Shown one piece after another: positions 22,512-32,797 of a stretch of 64,000 nucleotides of DNA. The notes under the pieces are model-generated. The model made no database searches and was not told where the DNA came from. It worked only from the letters and a program-made list of their open reading frames with translations. The stretch comes from Bettongia penicillata ogilbyi (taxonomy: Eukaryota; Chordata; Mammalia; Diprotodontia; Potoroidae): the NCBI GenBank assembly GCA_023548195.1, contig JAJHZJ010000251.1, forward strand, positions 2,022,759-2,086,758, written 5' to 3'. A program made the position numbers and the translations under genes. Position 1 is the stretch's first letter. Every line of letters begins with the position of its first letter.

Positions 22512-22782
22512 TTTTTGGATCTCTTTTGCCAATTGAGTTAGCCTATTTTTAAAGGTGTTATTTTCTTGAACATTTTTCTTCCCAATTTTTACTTCACCTC
22601 TATTACTTGATTTTCAAAATCCTTTTTGAGCTGTTCCATGACCTGAGACTACTGCATATTAATTTTGGAGGCCTCTGATAGTAAGCATTGTTCTTCCTCA
22701 TCCAAAAGTATTGAAGAAAATACCTGTTCACCAAGAAAGTTATCTTCTATAGTCTTATTTATTTTTTCTTTCTTGGACATTT
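22512..22782 (-). pseudogene. HAL1 H1 ORF1 N-terminal pseudogene
   Basis: The start codon region 'gaaaatgtccaagaaagaa' corresponds to the MPRK start of other HAL1 copies, with MSKK here. The following residues match 'NKT' and 'FENQV'-type positions of H3-H7. Several stops and indels. It breaks off at 22,512 after the 'AEENNTLKNRL' equivalent, before the RNA-binding domain. Confidence 0.6.
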
Positions 22783-23510
22783 TCCCAGCCAGTTACTTGA
22801 CTTTTGAGTCCTTTGTCAAGAGGGGATATATTCTGGGAACCTGTAAGTTCTCAGTTCCTCCAAGATGGCTCAATCAAGGGAGAGGAGTTTACTCCTCTCC
22901 TGGACTGCTCTCTGATCTGGGAGCTACCAAAGCTTTTCTGCCAAAGATCTGCAAGTAGAATTCCCTTTCCAGAGCCTCTATCAGCTCCACCATGCCAGCC
23001 AGAGCCAGCACTCTTCCTCATCCCCAGACTGCCAGTCAGGGCTGAGATCCAGATCAGTGACTGAATTACCCCAGGGGATTTAGGCAGAGGATTCTAAAAA
23101 TGGATGTTGCTGCTGCTGCCGCTGCTGCCCCTGCCTCTGCCCCTGCCACCTGGGGCTGGGGCTGGGGCTAGGGGAGGACCCTGCTCCCTTCTCAAGCAGG
23201 AGAAAAAGCTTTTTCACTGACCTTTAAAATGTGTTTGGCCTTTGTGGGTAGAGGGATCTGAGAACCTTGGCTGCTGCTGAGGATTCCACCCCCAAGGTCT
23301 GTTCAGGTCCTGTTCCTGTAGGCACCATGTGGCCAGAGATGGGCTGGGCTCAATGGACTGCACTCAGCTCCATGAAATAGAGCTTTCTTGTCAGCCTTCC
23401 AGGCTACCTTGGGCTGGAAATCTCCTTCACTCTGTCGTTTTGTGGCTTCTGCTACTCTAGAATTTGTTTAGAGTCATTTTTTACAGGTATTTTATGGGTT
23501 GCATCTGGAA
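22512..23510 (-). mobile_element. HAL1 copy H1: 5' UTR and ORF1 N-terminus
   Basis: Read on the minus strand it starts near 23,510 with a 5' UTR containing 'cccataaaatacctgt', then a GC-rich segment of gca/ggc repeats. It then passes 'aagtaactggctgggaaaatg' into ORF1 at about 22,790. It stops at 22,512 in the coiled-coil part, next to L1-F. It lies just downstream, in the same orientation, of H2, so the two are head to tail. Decayed and 3'-incomplete. Confidence 0.7.
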
Positions 23511-23706
23511 GTGTTTTGAATAATGACACGTGTATCTCCTGTATCAATTTGCTTGCTTTTTCAAGGAGAGGGAGTGGGGAGGGATGAAGGGAATTCGTAA
23601 CTTGAAGTTTTGAAAACGAATATTTAAAATTGTGTTTGCATGTACCTGGGAAATAAGATACACAGCCAAAGAGGTATAGAAACTTATCTTACTCGAAAAA
23701 AAATCA
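23510..23706 (+). repeat. LINE 3'-end fragment (L1-like)
   Basis: Plus strand: 'aaggagagggagtgggg', 'gaagggaattcgtaacttg', 'aagttttgaaaacgaat' and 'gtacctgggaaataagat', ending in an A8 run. This is the layout of a LINE 3' terminus with an A tail, wedged between H1 and H2. Exact family uncertain and boundaries approximate. Confidence 0.45.
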
Positions 23707-23759
23707 CTTCAACTTTAATAAGTCCCTTATGATTTCCCTTCCCTGTGTAACTCCTCTTG

Positions 23760-24397
23760 CTTCTAATGAATCCTGTATTTGAAAGTCAAATTTTCTATGT
23801 AACTCTGATCTTTTCATTAAATTCCTCTATGTCATTGCATGTCATATTTTTTCCCGTCATGGAGTACACTCACTTCTACTGGGCGGGTGATTCTTAGATT
23901 TAATCCTAGGTCCTTTCACCTCCAGAACATATTCCAAGCCCTCTAACCCCTTATTGTAGAAGGTGCTAATTCTTGCTTTATCCTGATTGTAGTTGCAAAA
24001 TGCTTGAATTATTTCTTTCTGACTGCTTATGATACTTTCTCTGTGACCTGGGAGTTCTAGAATTTGTCTATAATATCCCTGAGAATTTTCATTTTGGGGA
24101 AGACTTTCAGGAGCTTATCAATGGATTCTTTCAATTTCTATTTTACCCTCTGGTTCTGGAATATCAAGATAGTTTTCCTTGAAAATTTCTAGAATTATGA
24201 AAACCAAGGTATTTCTTTGACCATGGCTTTCACATAGTCCAATAATTTTAAAATTCTCTCTCCTGGATTGTTTACCAGGTCAGTTGCTTTTCCAATTAGA
24301 TAGTTCACAATCTCTTCTATTTTTTCATTCATTTTGTTTTATAATTCATTTATGTCTCATGTAGTCATTAGCTCTCATTTGCTCCATTCTAAATTTT
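23760..24397 (-). pseudogene. HAL1 H2 ORF1 C-terminal half
   Basis: In reverse it aligns with H5 ORF1 from the 'MEQM' heptads through 'TDLEN', the 'LGLCES'-type loop, and the 'NIIDKF', 'QVTEKVS' and 'TYPA' equivalents, to the terminal 'FDFQ'. This is the RNA-binding and C-terminal domain part of L1 ORF1p. Frame is interrupted repeatedly. The N-terminal half is at 32,798-32,905. Confidence 0.6.
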
Positions 24398-24738
24398 TTT
24401 TAATTTTTATATATTGTTTTATTTATTTTCAATATTCTACAATCACTACCATATAACTTAGATATTTTCCCTTCCTCCCTTTGCTTAACCCCTACTTCCT
24501 CCCTCCCACCTTGAGATGGCATAAACTTTTATATAGGTTCTACATGTACATTCCTGTCAAATACACTTTCACAATAATCATGTTGCATAGAAGAATTAAA
24601 ATGAATGGGAGAAATCATAAAACAAACCAAAGCAAAATACAAAAGAAAATGATCTGCTATATTCTGTGTTTGAATTTCATAGTTCTTCCTCTGGATGTAG
24701 AAGGAATTTTGCCTTAAAAGACCACTGGGGGGACAGAG

Positions 24739-24750
24739 CCAAGATGGCGG
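24739..24750 (+). promoter_or_regulatory. YY1-like motif at HAL1 H3 5' end
   Basis: CCAAGATGGCGG lies about 10 bp inside the element start, matching the YY1 core (AAGATGGCGG). Human L1 has a YY1 site at the same place, where it sets the transcription start (known for human L1). Function here is inferred. Confidence 0.6.
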
Positions 24751-25505
24751 TCTAGAAAGACACACTTATGCAGGGTCCTCCCCACAGCCCATAAAATATC
24801 TGTAGACAGGGACTCTCAACAAATTTTGGAGGAGCAGAAGTGGAGAACAACAGAGTGGAGCAGATATCCAGCCCACTGTGACCTGAAAGGCCCACAGAAA
24901 CGTTGGTGGCACCTGATGCAGAGTCTAGCGTGAAGCCCAGTCAAGCTTGGCCGAGTGGCCAAGCACAATGGGACTCTGGGAGGAGGACATCCCAGGGGTG
25001 GAATCTCCAGTCACAGCAACAGGTCATCAGATCCCTTGGCCCACAGGCATCAACGGTCAGTGGTGGGATTTTACAGGAAGGGAGAAGGACCTTCCCATAA
25101 TTCTGGAAGCAGGTACTGACCACAGAGACTGCACAGCAGCCCAAAAGGAAGCTCTATTGTTGGAGCATAAAAAAAAACCCCAAAACCCTGGGGTCATTGA
25201 AGAACTGAGTCTTATCTCAGCCCTGGAGGGAGGCCCTGGCCAAGTTGGTCTTTATCTCAAATTGAATGGTGGCCCTGCCCATCCAGCTTATCTGAAAATC
25301 AGCCCCCAGTGGTGGCTTGGAGGGACTGGAGGCCAAGTGACTGTGGAGAGGTATCTGCTAAGATTCTTAGCACAAAAATCCCTCTTTGTGTCCAGAGCAG
25401 TACATGCTTGGTTGTGCCACCTTGGAAGAACTGAGATCTTGCAGATTCTCAGAGTACACCCTACTCTTCACAAAAGACTCAAAAGTGAAGTAACTGGTTG
25501 GAAAA

Positions 25506-26604
25506 ATGCCCAAAAAAGGGAAAAAAAAATAAGACCATAGAAGGTCACTTTCTTGGTGAATGGATATCTCTTCCCATCCTTTCAGATGAGGAAGAACAAT
25601 GCTTACCATCAGGGAAAGACATAGAAGTCAAGGCTTCTGTATCCCAAACATCCAAAACAAATATTCAATGAGCTCAGGCCATGGAAGAGCTCAAAAAGGA
25701 TTTTGAAAATCAAGTTAGACAGGTGGAGGAAAAATTTGGAAGAGAAATGAGAGAGATGCAAGAAAAGCATGAAAAGCAGGTCAACACCTTGCTAAAGGAG
25801 ACCCAAAAAATGCTGAAGAAAATAACACCTTGAAAAATAGGCTAACTCAATTGGCAAAAGAGGTTCAAAAAGCCAATGAGGAGAAGAATGCTTTCAAAAG
25901 CACAATTAGCTAAATGGAAAAAGAGGTTCAAAAGCTCACTGAAGAAAATAGTTCTCTCAAAATTAGAATGGAACAGATGGAGGTTAATGACTTTCTGAGA
26001 AACCAAGAAATCACAAAACAAAACCAAAAGAATGAAAAAATGGAAGAGAATGTGAAATCTCTCCTTGGAAAAACAACTGACCTGGAAAATAGATCCAGGA
26101 GAGACAATTTAAAAATTTTGGGACTACCTGAAAGCCATGATCAAAATAAGAGCCTAGACAACATCTTTCATGAAATTATCAAGAAAATCTTTCCCTCATA
26201 TTTTAGAACCAGAGGGCAAAATAAGTATTCAAGGAATCCATTGATCACCTCCTGAAAGAGATCCAAAAAGAGAAACTCCTAGGAAGAATGTGCCCAAATT
26301 CCAGAGTTCCCTAGTGAAGGAGAAAATATTGGAAGTGGCTGGAAAGAAACAATTGCAGTATTGTGGAAATACAATCAGTTTAACACAAGATCTAGCAACT
26401 TCTACATTAAGGGAGAGAAGGGTGTGGAATATGATATTCCAGAAGTCAAAGCAACTGGGACTAAAACCAAGAATCACCTACCCAGCAAAACTGAGTATAA
26501 TACTTCAGGAGAAAAAATGGTCTTTCAATGAAATAGAAGACTTTCACGCATTCTTGAAAAGACCAGAGCTGAAAAGAAAATTTGACCTTGAAACACAAGA
26601 ATGA
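25506..26604 (+). pseudogene. HAL1 H3 ORF1 pseudogene
   Basis: Start ATG at 25,506 (MPKKGKK), chosen by alignment to the MPRK start of H5 and H7. An A9 run at 25,521-25,529 shifts the frame into a stop after eight codons. Open pieces remain at 25,914-26,255 (coiled coil with MEKEVQKLTEENSSLK, then TTDLENRSRRDNLKILGLPE) and 26,290-26,604 (QYCGNTISLTQDLATSTLR, GLKPRITYPAKLSI, stop after QTQE equivalent). These are the coiled coil, RNA-recognition-like and C-terminal domains of L1 ORF1p. Confidence 0.85.
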
Positions 26605-26736
26605 AGAGAAGCATGAAAAGGTAAACGGCAAAAAGAAGTCATAAGGGACTTACTAAAGTCGAACTGTTTACATTCCTACATGGAAAGACAATGTTTGTAA
26701 CTCTTGAAACTTTTTAGTATCTGGGGAGTTGGTGGG

Positions 26737-26738
<2 letters not shown>

Positions 26739-26770
<32 letters not shown>
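26739..26770 (+). repeat. (CA)n in H3 3' UTR
   Basis: Sixteen CA units, about 130 bp after ORF1. The same position is CA-rich in H4, H5 and H7, so the tract belongs to the family, with length differing per copy. Confidence 0.95.
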
Positions 26771-26773
<3 letters not shown>

Positions 26774-27610
26774 CACAGAGTAAATTGAATGGGATGGGAT
26801 CATGTCTTTAAAAAATGAAGTTAAGTGGTGAGAGAGAAATATATTGGGGGCAAAAGGGGGCAAATGGAATGGGGCAAATTATCTCTCATAAAAGAAGCAA
26901 GCAAAAGACTTTTCAATGGAGGGGAGAAGAGGGGAGATGAGAGAAAAACTTGAAGCTCACTCTCATCGCATTCGACTAAAGGAAGGAATAAAATGCACAC
27001 TCATTTTGGTATGAAAACCTATCTTACAATACAAGAAAATGGGGGAGAATGAGATAAGCAGGTTGGGGCGGGGGATGATGGAAGGGAGGGCAGTGGGAGG
27101 AGTTAGCTATTTGAAGTTAACACTCTTGGGGAGGGAAATGATCCAAAGTGAGAAAAGAAGCAATGGGGGACAGGATAGGATAGAAGAAAATACAGTTACT
27201 CTTACACAACATGACTGTTATGGATGTCATTTGCAAAACTACACAGATATGGCCTATATTGCATTGCTTGCCTCTCAAAGGGAATGGGTGAGGAGGGAAG
27301 GATGAAGAGAAGTTGGAAGTCAAAGTTGTAGGAACAACTGTTAAGTATTGTTCTTACTACTAAGAAATAAGAAATATACGTAATGGACTATAGAAAGTTA
27401 TCTGGCCCTACAGGATAAAAGAGAAGATGGGGACAAGGGAAGGGAGGGATGTTAGAAGAGAGGACAGATTGGTGATAAGGGTAATTAGAATGCTCGGTGT
27501 TTTGAGGTGGGGGGAGGGGACAAATGGGGAGAAAATTTGGAATCCAAAATTTTGTGAAAGAGTGTTAAAAGTTAAATTAATAAATTAAAAAAAAACAGAA
27601 ATACATGAAC

Positions 27611-27614
<4 letters not shown>

Positions 27615-27670
<56 letters not shown>

Positions 27671-27682
27671 AGAGAGAGAGAG
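27615..27682 (+). repeat. (GA)n at the 3' end of H3
   Basis: About 30 GA units between the A-rich end of H3 and the TSD. Its position directly before the duplicated target suggests it arose from the element tail. Confidence 0.95.
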
Positions 27683-27699
27683 ACCATTGGAATTTTTTA

Positions 27700-29540
27700 A
27701 GTCCTTGCATTGCAATGAAGTTCTATGTCTAGTAGAAAAAATCCTTGCAAGCTATGGTTGTTGTTGTGTACAAATTTCTCCTGGTTGTACTCCTTTCACT
27801 CAGCATTAAATGGTATAATTACTTCCAGGTCTCTCTGAAGTCTTCCTGTTCATCATTTCTTATTGCATAATAGTATTCTATTGCATTCATATACTATAAT
27901 TTATTCAGTCATTCCCCAATTGATGGGCATCCCCTTGATTTCCAGTTTCTGGCCAGCACAAAGAGTTCTGTTACAAATATTTTTGTACATGTTGTACTCT
28001 TTCCATTTTTATGATCTCTTGGGGACACATTCGCAGAAGCAGTATTGCTAGGTTAAAGAGTATGTACATTTTTGTAGCCATTTGGGTTCCAAATTGCTTT
28101 TCAGAATGGTTAAAGCAGCTCACAGCTCCACCAACAATGAATTAGTGTTCCAACTCTCCCACATTTTCTCCAACATTCATCATCTTCCTTTTCTATCATG
28201 TTAGCCAATCTGATAGATGTGATGTGGTACCTCAGAGCTGTCTTGATTTGCATCTCTCTAATAAATAGTAATTTACAGCATTTTTTGATATGACTATAGG
28301 CTTCTTTGATTTCTTCTTATGAAAACTGCCTGTTCATATCCCCTCACCATTTATCAATTTGAGAATGACTTGTACTCTTGTACATTTGACTCGGTTCTCT
28401 ATGTATTTTAGAAATGAGGCCTTTATCACAGACGCTAGGTCTAAAAATTCTTTCCAGGTTTTCTGGTTCCCTCCTAATCTTGGTTGCATTGGCTTTAGTT
28501 GTGGAAAAACTTTTGACTTTAATGTAATCAAAATTATCCATTTCGCACTTCATACTTGGGAATTTTCAATTTATTCTTTTTGTTGATATTTCAGATCGTG
28601 CCCAATTTATTGATCTCCTCTTTCTCTATTTTATTTATGTAAGCATTCTAAGATATAAAGCTTCCCCTAATAACTGCTTTTGCAGTATCCAATAAGATTT
28701 GGTGGTTGTCTTAATATTGTCCTCCTCTTGACTGAAGTTGTTGATTGTTTCTATGATTTGCTGCTTAACCCACTCCTTCTTAGTATTAGATTATTTAGTT
28801 TCTCATTAATTTTTGGACTATCTTTCCATGGCCTTTTGTTATACATAATGTTTATTATACTACTACCTGAGAAGGATGCGTTGACTATCTCTGCATTTCT
28901 GCACTGGATTGTGAGGTTTTTATTCCCTAATACATGGTTAATTTTTGTATATGCGCCATGCACCACTGAGAAAAATGTATATTCCTTCCTATACCTATTT
29001 AGTTTTCTCCAGAGATCTACCATAACTACCTTATCCAGTATTTTATTCACCTCCTTATCTTCTTATTTATTTTAACGTTAGATTTATCGAGTTCTGAGAG
29101 AGGGAGGTTGAGTTCCTCCACTAGTACAGTTTTGCTGTCTATTTCCTCCTGTTACTCCCTTAACTTCTCCTCTAAGAATTTGGATGCTATATTACTTGGA
29201 GCATATAGGTTTGGTAATGATATTACTTCGTTGTTTATGGTGCCTTTTAGTGGGATATAGTTTCCTTCCTTATTTCTTTTGATTACATCTATTTCTGATT
29301 TTGCTTTGTCTCATATTAGAATTGCTGCCCATGCTTTTATTACATCAGCTGAAGCAAAACATATTCTGCTCCAACTTTTTACCTTTACCCTATGTATACT
29401 CCCCATTTCAATTATGTTTCTTGTAAACAACATATTGTTGTATTATGGTTTTTAATGTATTCTGATATCTTTCTCACTTTTTATGGGAGAGTTTATCCCA
29501 TTCACATTCTCAGTTATGATTATTATCTGTGTCTTTCCCT
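27700..29540 (-). pseudogene. L1-B ORF2 pseudogene with RT domain deleted
   Basis: The endonuclease part is open at 29,050-28,751 (DLWRKLNRYRKEYTFFSVVHG). The conserved SDH box of APE-type endonucleases reads SGSS. At about 28,560 sequence equivalent to 57,965 in L1-D joins directly to sequence equivalent to 55,992, removing nearly 2 kb that holds the reverse transcriptase core. The remaining C-terminal part (28,553-28,334) is frameshifted. L1 ORF2p normally supplies endonuclease and reverse transcriptase; this copy can supply neither. Confidence 0.8.
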
Positions 29541-29579
29541 CCATCTCCTTTCCCATATTTATGCTTTTAGTTCTCCCTT

Positions 29580-29987
29580 CCCCTCCACAATAAAATTTTA
29601 ATTTTTGACCAACACCTCCCTCAATCTTCCCTTCCTTCTTTCAGCCCCCCTCCCTTTTATTCCCTTTTACTCCTACTACTTCTTCCCTCCCTTTTAGCCT
29701 CCCCTCCCTTTCCTTTGCCCTTTCCCTCCTACTGCCTATAGAGCTTGTTAGATTTATATACTTAATTAAGTTTGCGATTCCTTCCTTTTACTAAATCAGA
29801 TGAAAGTACCTCTCAGACAACGTTCATCTCCATCCACTCTTTCCCTCTAGTGTAATGGAATTTTGTGCTTCTCCCTGTGATGTAATTTTCATTTTCTACT
29901 CTCTCCTTTTCACATCTCCTGTTACAATCCATTTACATTTTTAAATCATATTTTTTTACCATCACATCATTTCCGTTATAGCTGCTT

Positions 29988-30066
<79 letters not shown>
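29580..30066 (-). repeat. L1-B inter-ORF pyrimidine tract with (CT)n(AT)n
   Basis: The plus strand is C/T-rich from about 29,600 to 29,740, so the L1 sense strand is purine-rich. At 29,989-30,026 there is a perfect CT run and at 30,026-30,066 a perfect AT run. L1-D has the matching purine-rich spacer at 58,985-59,110 but lacks the CT/AT expansion. Confidence 0.85.
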
Positions 30067-30069
<3 letters not shown>

Positions 30070-30214
30070 CTTTTATATTTCATAATAGATATACAATTCT
30101 CAATATTAAGAAGTGTCATCTTCCCTTATAAGGAGTTGAACAGTTTGCACATATTGAGTAATCAGTTTTTCTTTTCCCCTGTTTACTTTTTTATACCTCT
30201 CTTGAGACCTGTGC

Positions 30215-32065
30215 TCAAAGATAAAATTTTCTTTTTTTCTTTAACTTTTTTATTATTATTTTATTTGTTTTCTGTGTTGACATCACTTCCATATAACTTG
30301 GATTTTTTTTCCCCCTCTCTCCCCCTTCTTTTCCCCTTCCTCCCCTCTCCCTTACTGAGTTGGAACACAATTTTATGTAAGTTCTACAGATACATTCCTA
30401 TTAAATACTTTTTCACCTTAGTCATGTTGCATAGAAGAATTAAAATGAGTGGGAGAAGTCATAAAACAATCCAAAAATACAATACAAAAGACAATGGTCT
30501 CCTACATTCTGAGATCAAATTCCATAGTTCTTTCTCTGGATGTGGAACACATTTTGCCTGGAAAGAACACTGGGAATATTTTAAGTCCTTGCACTGCAGT
30601 GAAGTTCTAATTCTACCAGAAAACATCCTCACACACTGTGGTTGTTGCTATGTACAAAGTTCTCCTAGTTCTGCTCCTTTTGCTCAGTATCACTTCATGT
30701 AAGCCTTTCCAGATCTCTCTGAAGTCTTCCTGTTCATCAATTCTTACAGCAAAATAGTATTGCATTACATTAATATGCCACAATTTATTCAGCCATTCTC
30801 CAATTAATGAGCATCCCCTTGGTTTCCAGGTTTTGAGCAGCACAACGTGTGCTATTATAAATATTTTGTACTTATGGGATCCTTTCCATTTTTATGTTCA
30901 CTTGGGGATACAGTCCTAGAAGTGGTATTGCTGGGTCAAAGTGTATGCACATTTCTGTTGCCCTTTGGGCATAGTTCCAAATTGCTCTCCAGAATAGTTG
31001 GAATAGCTCACAGCTCCATCAACCATGAATTAGTTTTCCAACTATTCCACACGGAAGATAAAATTTTCTATTGAGTTCTGGTCTTTTTGTCAGGATGGTC
31101 TGGAAATCCCTTATTTCATTGAATATCCATGTCCTTGCCTGAAATGTTATGCTGAACTTTGCTGGGTAATTGATGCTTGGTTGTAGTCCCAGCTCCTTTG
31201 CCTTGCAGAATATCATAATCCAATTCCTGTGACCTTTTAATGTATTCTGTGGGATCCTCACTGTAGCTCCTTGATATTTGAATTGTTTCTTTCTGGCTGC
31301 CTGTAATATTTTCTCCTTCACTTGATATTGCTGGAATTTGGCAGTAATGTTTCTTGGTGTTTTTAGTTTGGGATCACTTTCAGGAGGTGAACAGTGAATT
31401 CTTTCAATAAGTATTCTGGGCAGTTTTTCTTGATGATTTCTTGGAAGATATTTTCCAGGATCTTTTTTACATCATGGGTTTCTGGTAGGGCAACAATCTT
31501 TATATTTCCTCATTGGAAATTTTTCCAGGTCAATTATTTTCCCGATTAGATATTTTACACTTTCTTCTATCTTTTGATTCTTTAGATTTTGTTTGCCTCA
31601 TTCTTCATGTCTCATAGAGTCATTAACTTCTACTTTTCTAATTCTAATTTTCATCAAATTGTTTAATTCAGTTAACTTTTGCATCTCTTTTTCCATCTGT
31701 CCAATTATTCCTTTTAAGGAATTATTTTCTCCATGTAGTTTTTCTACTTCCTTTTCCACTTATGCAATTTTCCCAGTTAGGTTTTGTGCTTCCCTTTCCT
31801 TTTGTTCAATTTTCCTTTTTAAATAGCTATCATCTTCTGTGAGTCTTTGTTCATACTTTTGAAATCACTTGCCAATTTATTTTTCTGTTTTCTTCTTCAG
31901 CTCTTCCAGTAGAGCTGTTTGTGCATGCAAACAGTTCATAGTGCCTTCTGAAATTTCAGATGGGAGTACAGTTGCAATACTGACCTCTTTGGTATTTGTA
32001 TTTTTGTCCTTCTCCCCATAAAATGATTCTATGATCTTTTTCATCCTGCTTTGCCTCTTACTCAT
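30215..32065 (-). pseudogene. L1-B ORF1 pseudogene, interrupted near its stop
   Basis: Starts at 32,065 (MSKRQSRMKK, SFYGEKDKN), as in L1-D. The N-terminal frame is open to 31,877. The C-terminal frame 31,321-31,019 carries 'ARKKQFKYQGATVRI' and 'LGLQPSINYPAKFSI', the RNA-binding and C-terminal domains. L1-C then interrupts it within the last five codons. Several frameshifts between the two parts. Confidence 0.8.
30233..31054 (-). mobile_element. L1-C: 5'-truncated L1 3' end nested in L1-B ORF1
   Basis: An 822-bp L1 3' terminus flanked by the exact 15-bp TSD AAGATAAAATTTTCT (30,218-30,232 and 31,055-31,069). The left edge is the T-rich (poly-A) end. The right edge is truncated within ORF2. 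Removal restores the last codons of L1-B ORF1 (RKFYL then stop). Classic target-primed insertion product. Confidence 0.92.
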
Positions 32066-32785
32066 GACGATAATGCTTTGTTTATTGTGGCCTCTGGCTC
32101 TTTCAGCTGGAAGCTATAGAACCTGGTCCTGAGCTGGCTGGTGTGAGAAAGTAGAGGCTAAGTGAAGCTTTTTTTTATTGTTGTTTCCGTGGATTTGCCC
32201 TGGAGGTAGCTTTTTAAATGTGGGGTAGGGGTGGTGTAGTCACAGCAGATATCCTCAGCTCTGCTAGAGCAAAGGTAAGTTCAGTGTTTGGTGATCCAGT
32301 TTGTCCTCGTGTCTTCCCTTTTCCCTTGGAGTGCTGAGGCACACCTGGGTTCCTGTTGTTGCTGGTTGCAAGGCTCCACCTCCCAGGGCTCTGGATCTTT
32401 TCCTGGTTCCCCGAGATGGAGCTGTTTGGGACCCCTCTGGTCCTCTGCCAGAATAAGAGGAATCCTCTTTAGCGATTTCTGTAGCCTCATGTGCCTTGAG
32501 ACTGTTTGCCCCTTCTGCTGACCTCAATGATCCAGGATTTTTCTGGGGAAATATTTTATGGTTCTTTCCAGGTCAAAAAGGGGAAGGGGAGAGAGTATTT
32601 ACCAATCACTCAGCCATTTTGGCTCCCAGAAGTTGGAGTAGATGACTTACAGGCATTTAATCTGTGGGCTGATAGTCTCAAGAGCAGCTGCTGCAGATAC
32701 CTGGGGCTTTGCAGCTTTCAGTCACTTGGCTCCACTGGACTCCAGCCACCCTGGGCTGCTATTCTACCATGCTGCTACTGCCTCT
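32066..32785 (-). promoter_or_regulatory. L1-B 5' UTR with extra upstream 155 bp
   Basis: The part up to about 32,630 matches the 5' UTRs of L1-A and L1-D and ends in 'gggagccaaaatggctga', a weak YY1-like core. Between 32,631 and the TSD at 32,782 there is additional GC-richer sequence absent from L1-A and L1-D. It could be 5'-transduced flank or a longer 5' UTR variant. Confidence 0.6.
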
Positions 32786-32797
32786 ATTCTAAATTTT

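Larger units (their letters stand above)
24729..27680 (+). mobile_element. HAL1 copy H3, complete (5' UTR, ORF1, 3' UTR; no ORF2)
   Basis: Inserted in the 3' UTR of L1-B with TSD AGACCACTGG (24,719-24,728) and AGACCATTGG (27,681-27,690), 9/10. It has a 5' UTR of about 775 bp, a decayed ORF1 (25,506-26,604) and a 3' UTR of about 1 kb. The 3' UTR contains a CA tract, a G-rich tract and an A-rich end, followed by a long GA run. No ORF2 lies between ORF1 and the 3' UTR, as in H5 and H7. The 5' UTR beyond the first 150 bp differs from the other copies. Confidence 0.85.
24398..32785 (-). mobile_element. L1-B: L1 with internal deletion, hosting two later insertions
   Basis: Flanked by CTCCATTCTAAATTTT (24,382-24,397) and CTCTATTCTAAATTTT (32,782-32,797), 15/16 identical. 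Order on the minus strand: 5' UTR (32,785-32,066), ORF1 (32,065-30,215, interrupted), purine-rich spacer, ORF2 5' part (about 29,540-28,561), a deletion of nearly 2 kb, ORF2 3' part, 3' UTR to 24,398. Insertions: H3 (24,729-27,680, plus strand) and L1-C (30,233-31,054, minus strand). A further 155 bp lies upstream of the usual L1 start. Confidence 0.85.

Noticed and set aside
24947..25540. 197-codon open frame on the plus strand
   Set aside because: It lies in the H3 5' UTR, is not open in H4-H7 and has no known domain. Kept only as an observation, not as a gene.
28680..29075. 131-codon plus-strand frame
   Set aside because: Antisense shadow of the L1-B endonuclease region.
30136..30702. 188-codon open frame on the plus strand
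   Set aside because: It is antisense to L1-B/L1-C and crosses an insertion boundary. The composition (Phe, Leu, Ser, Pro) reflects pyrimidine-rich DNA.
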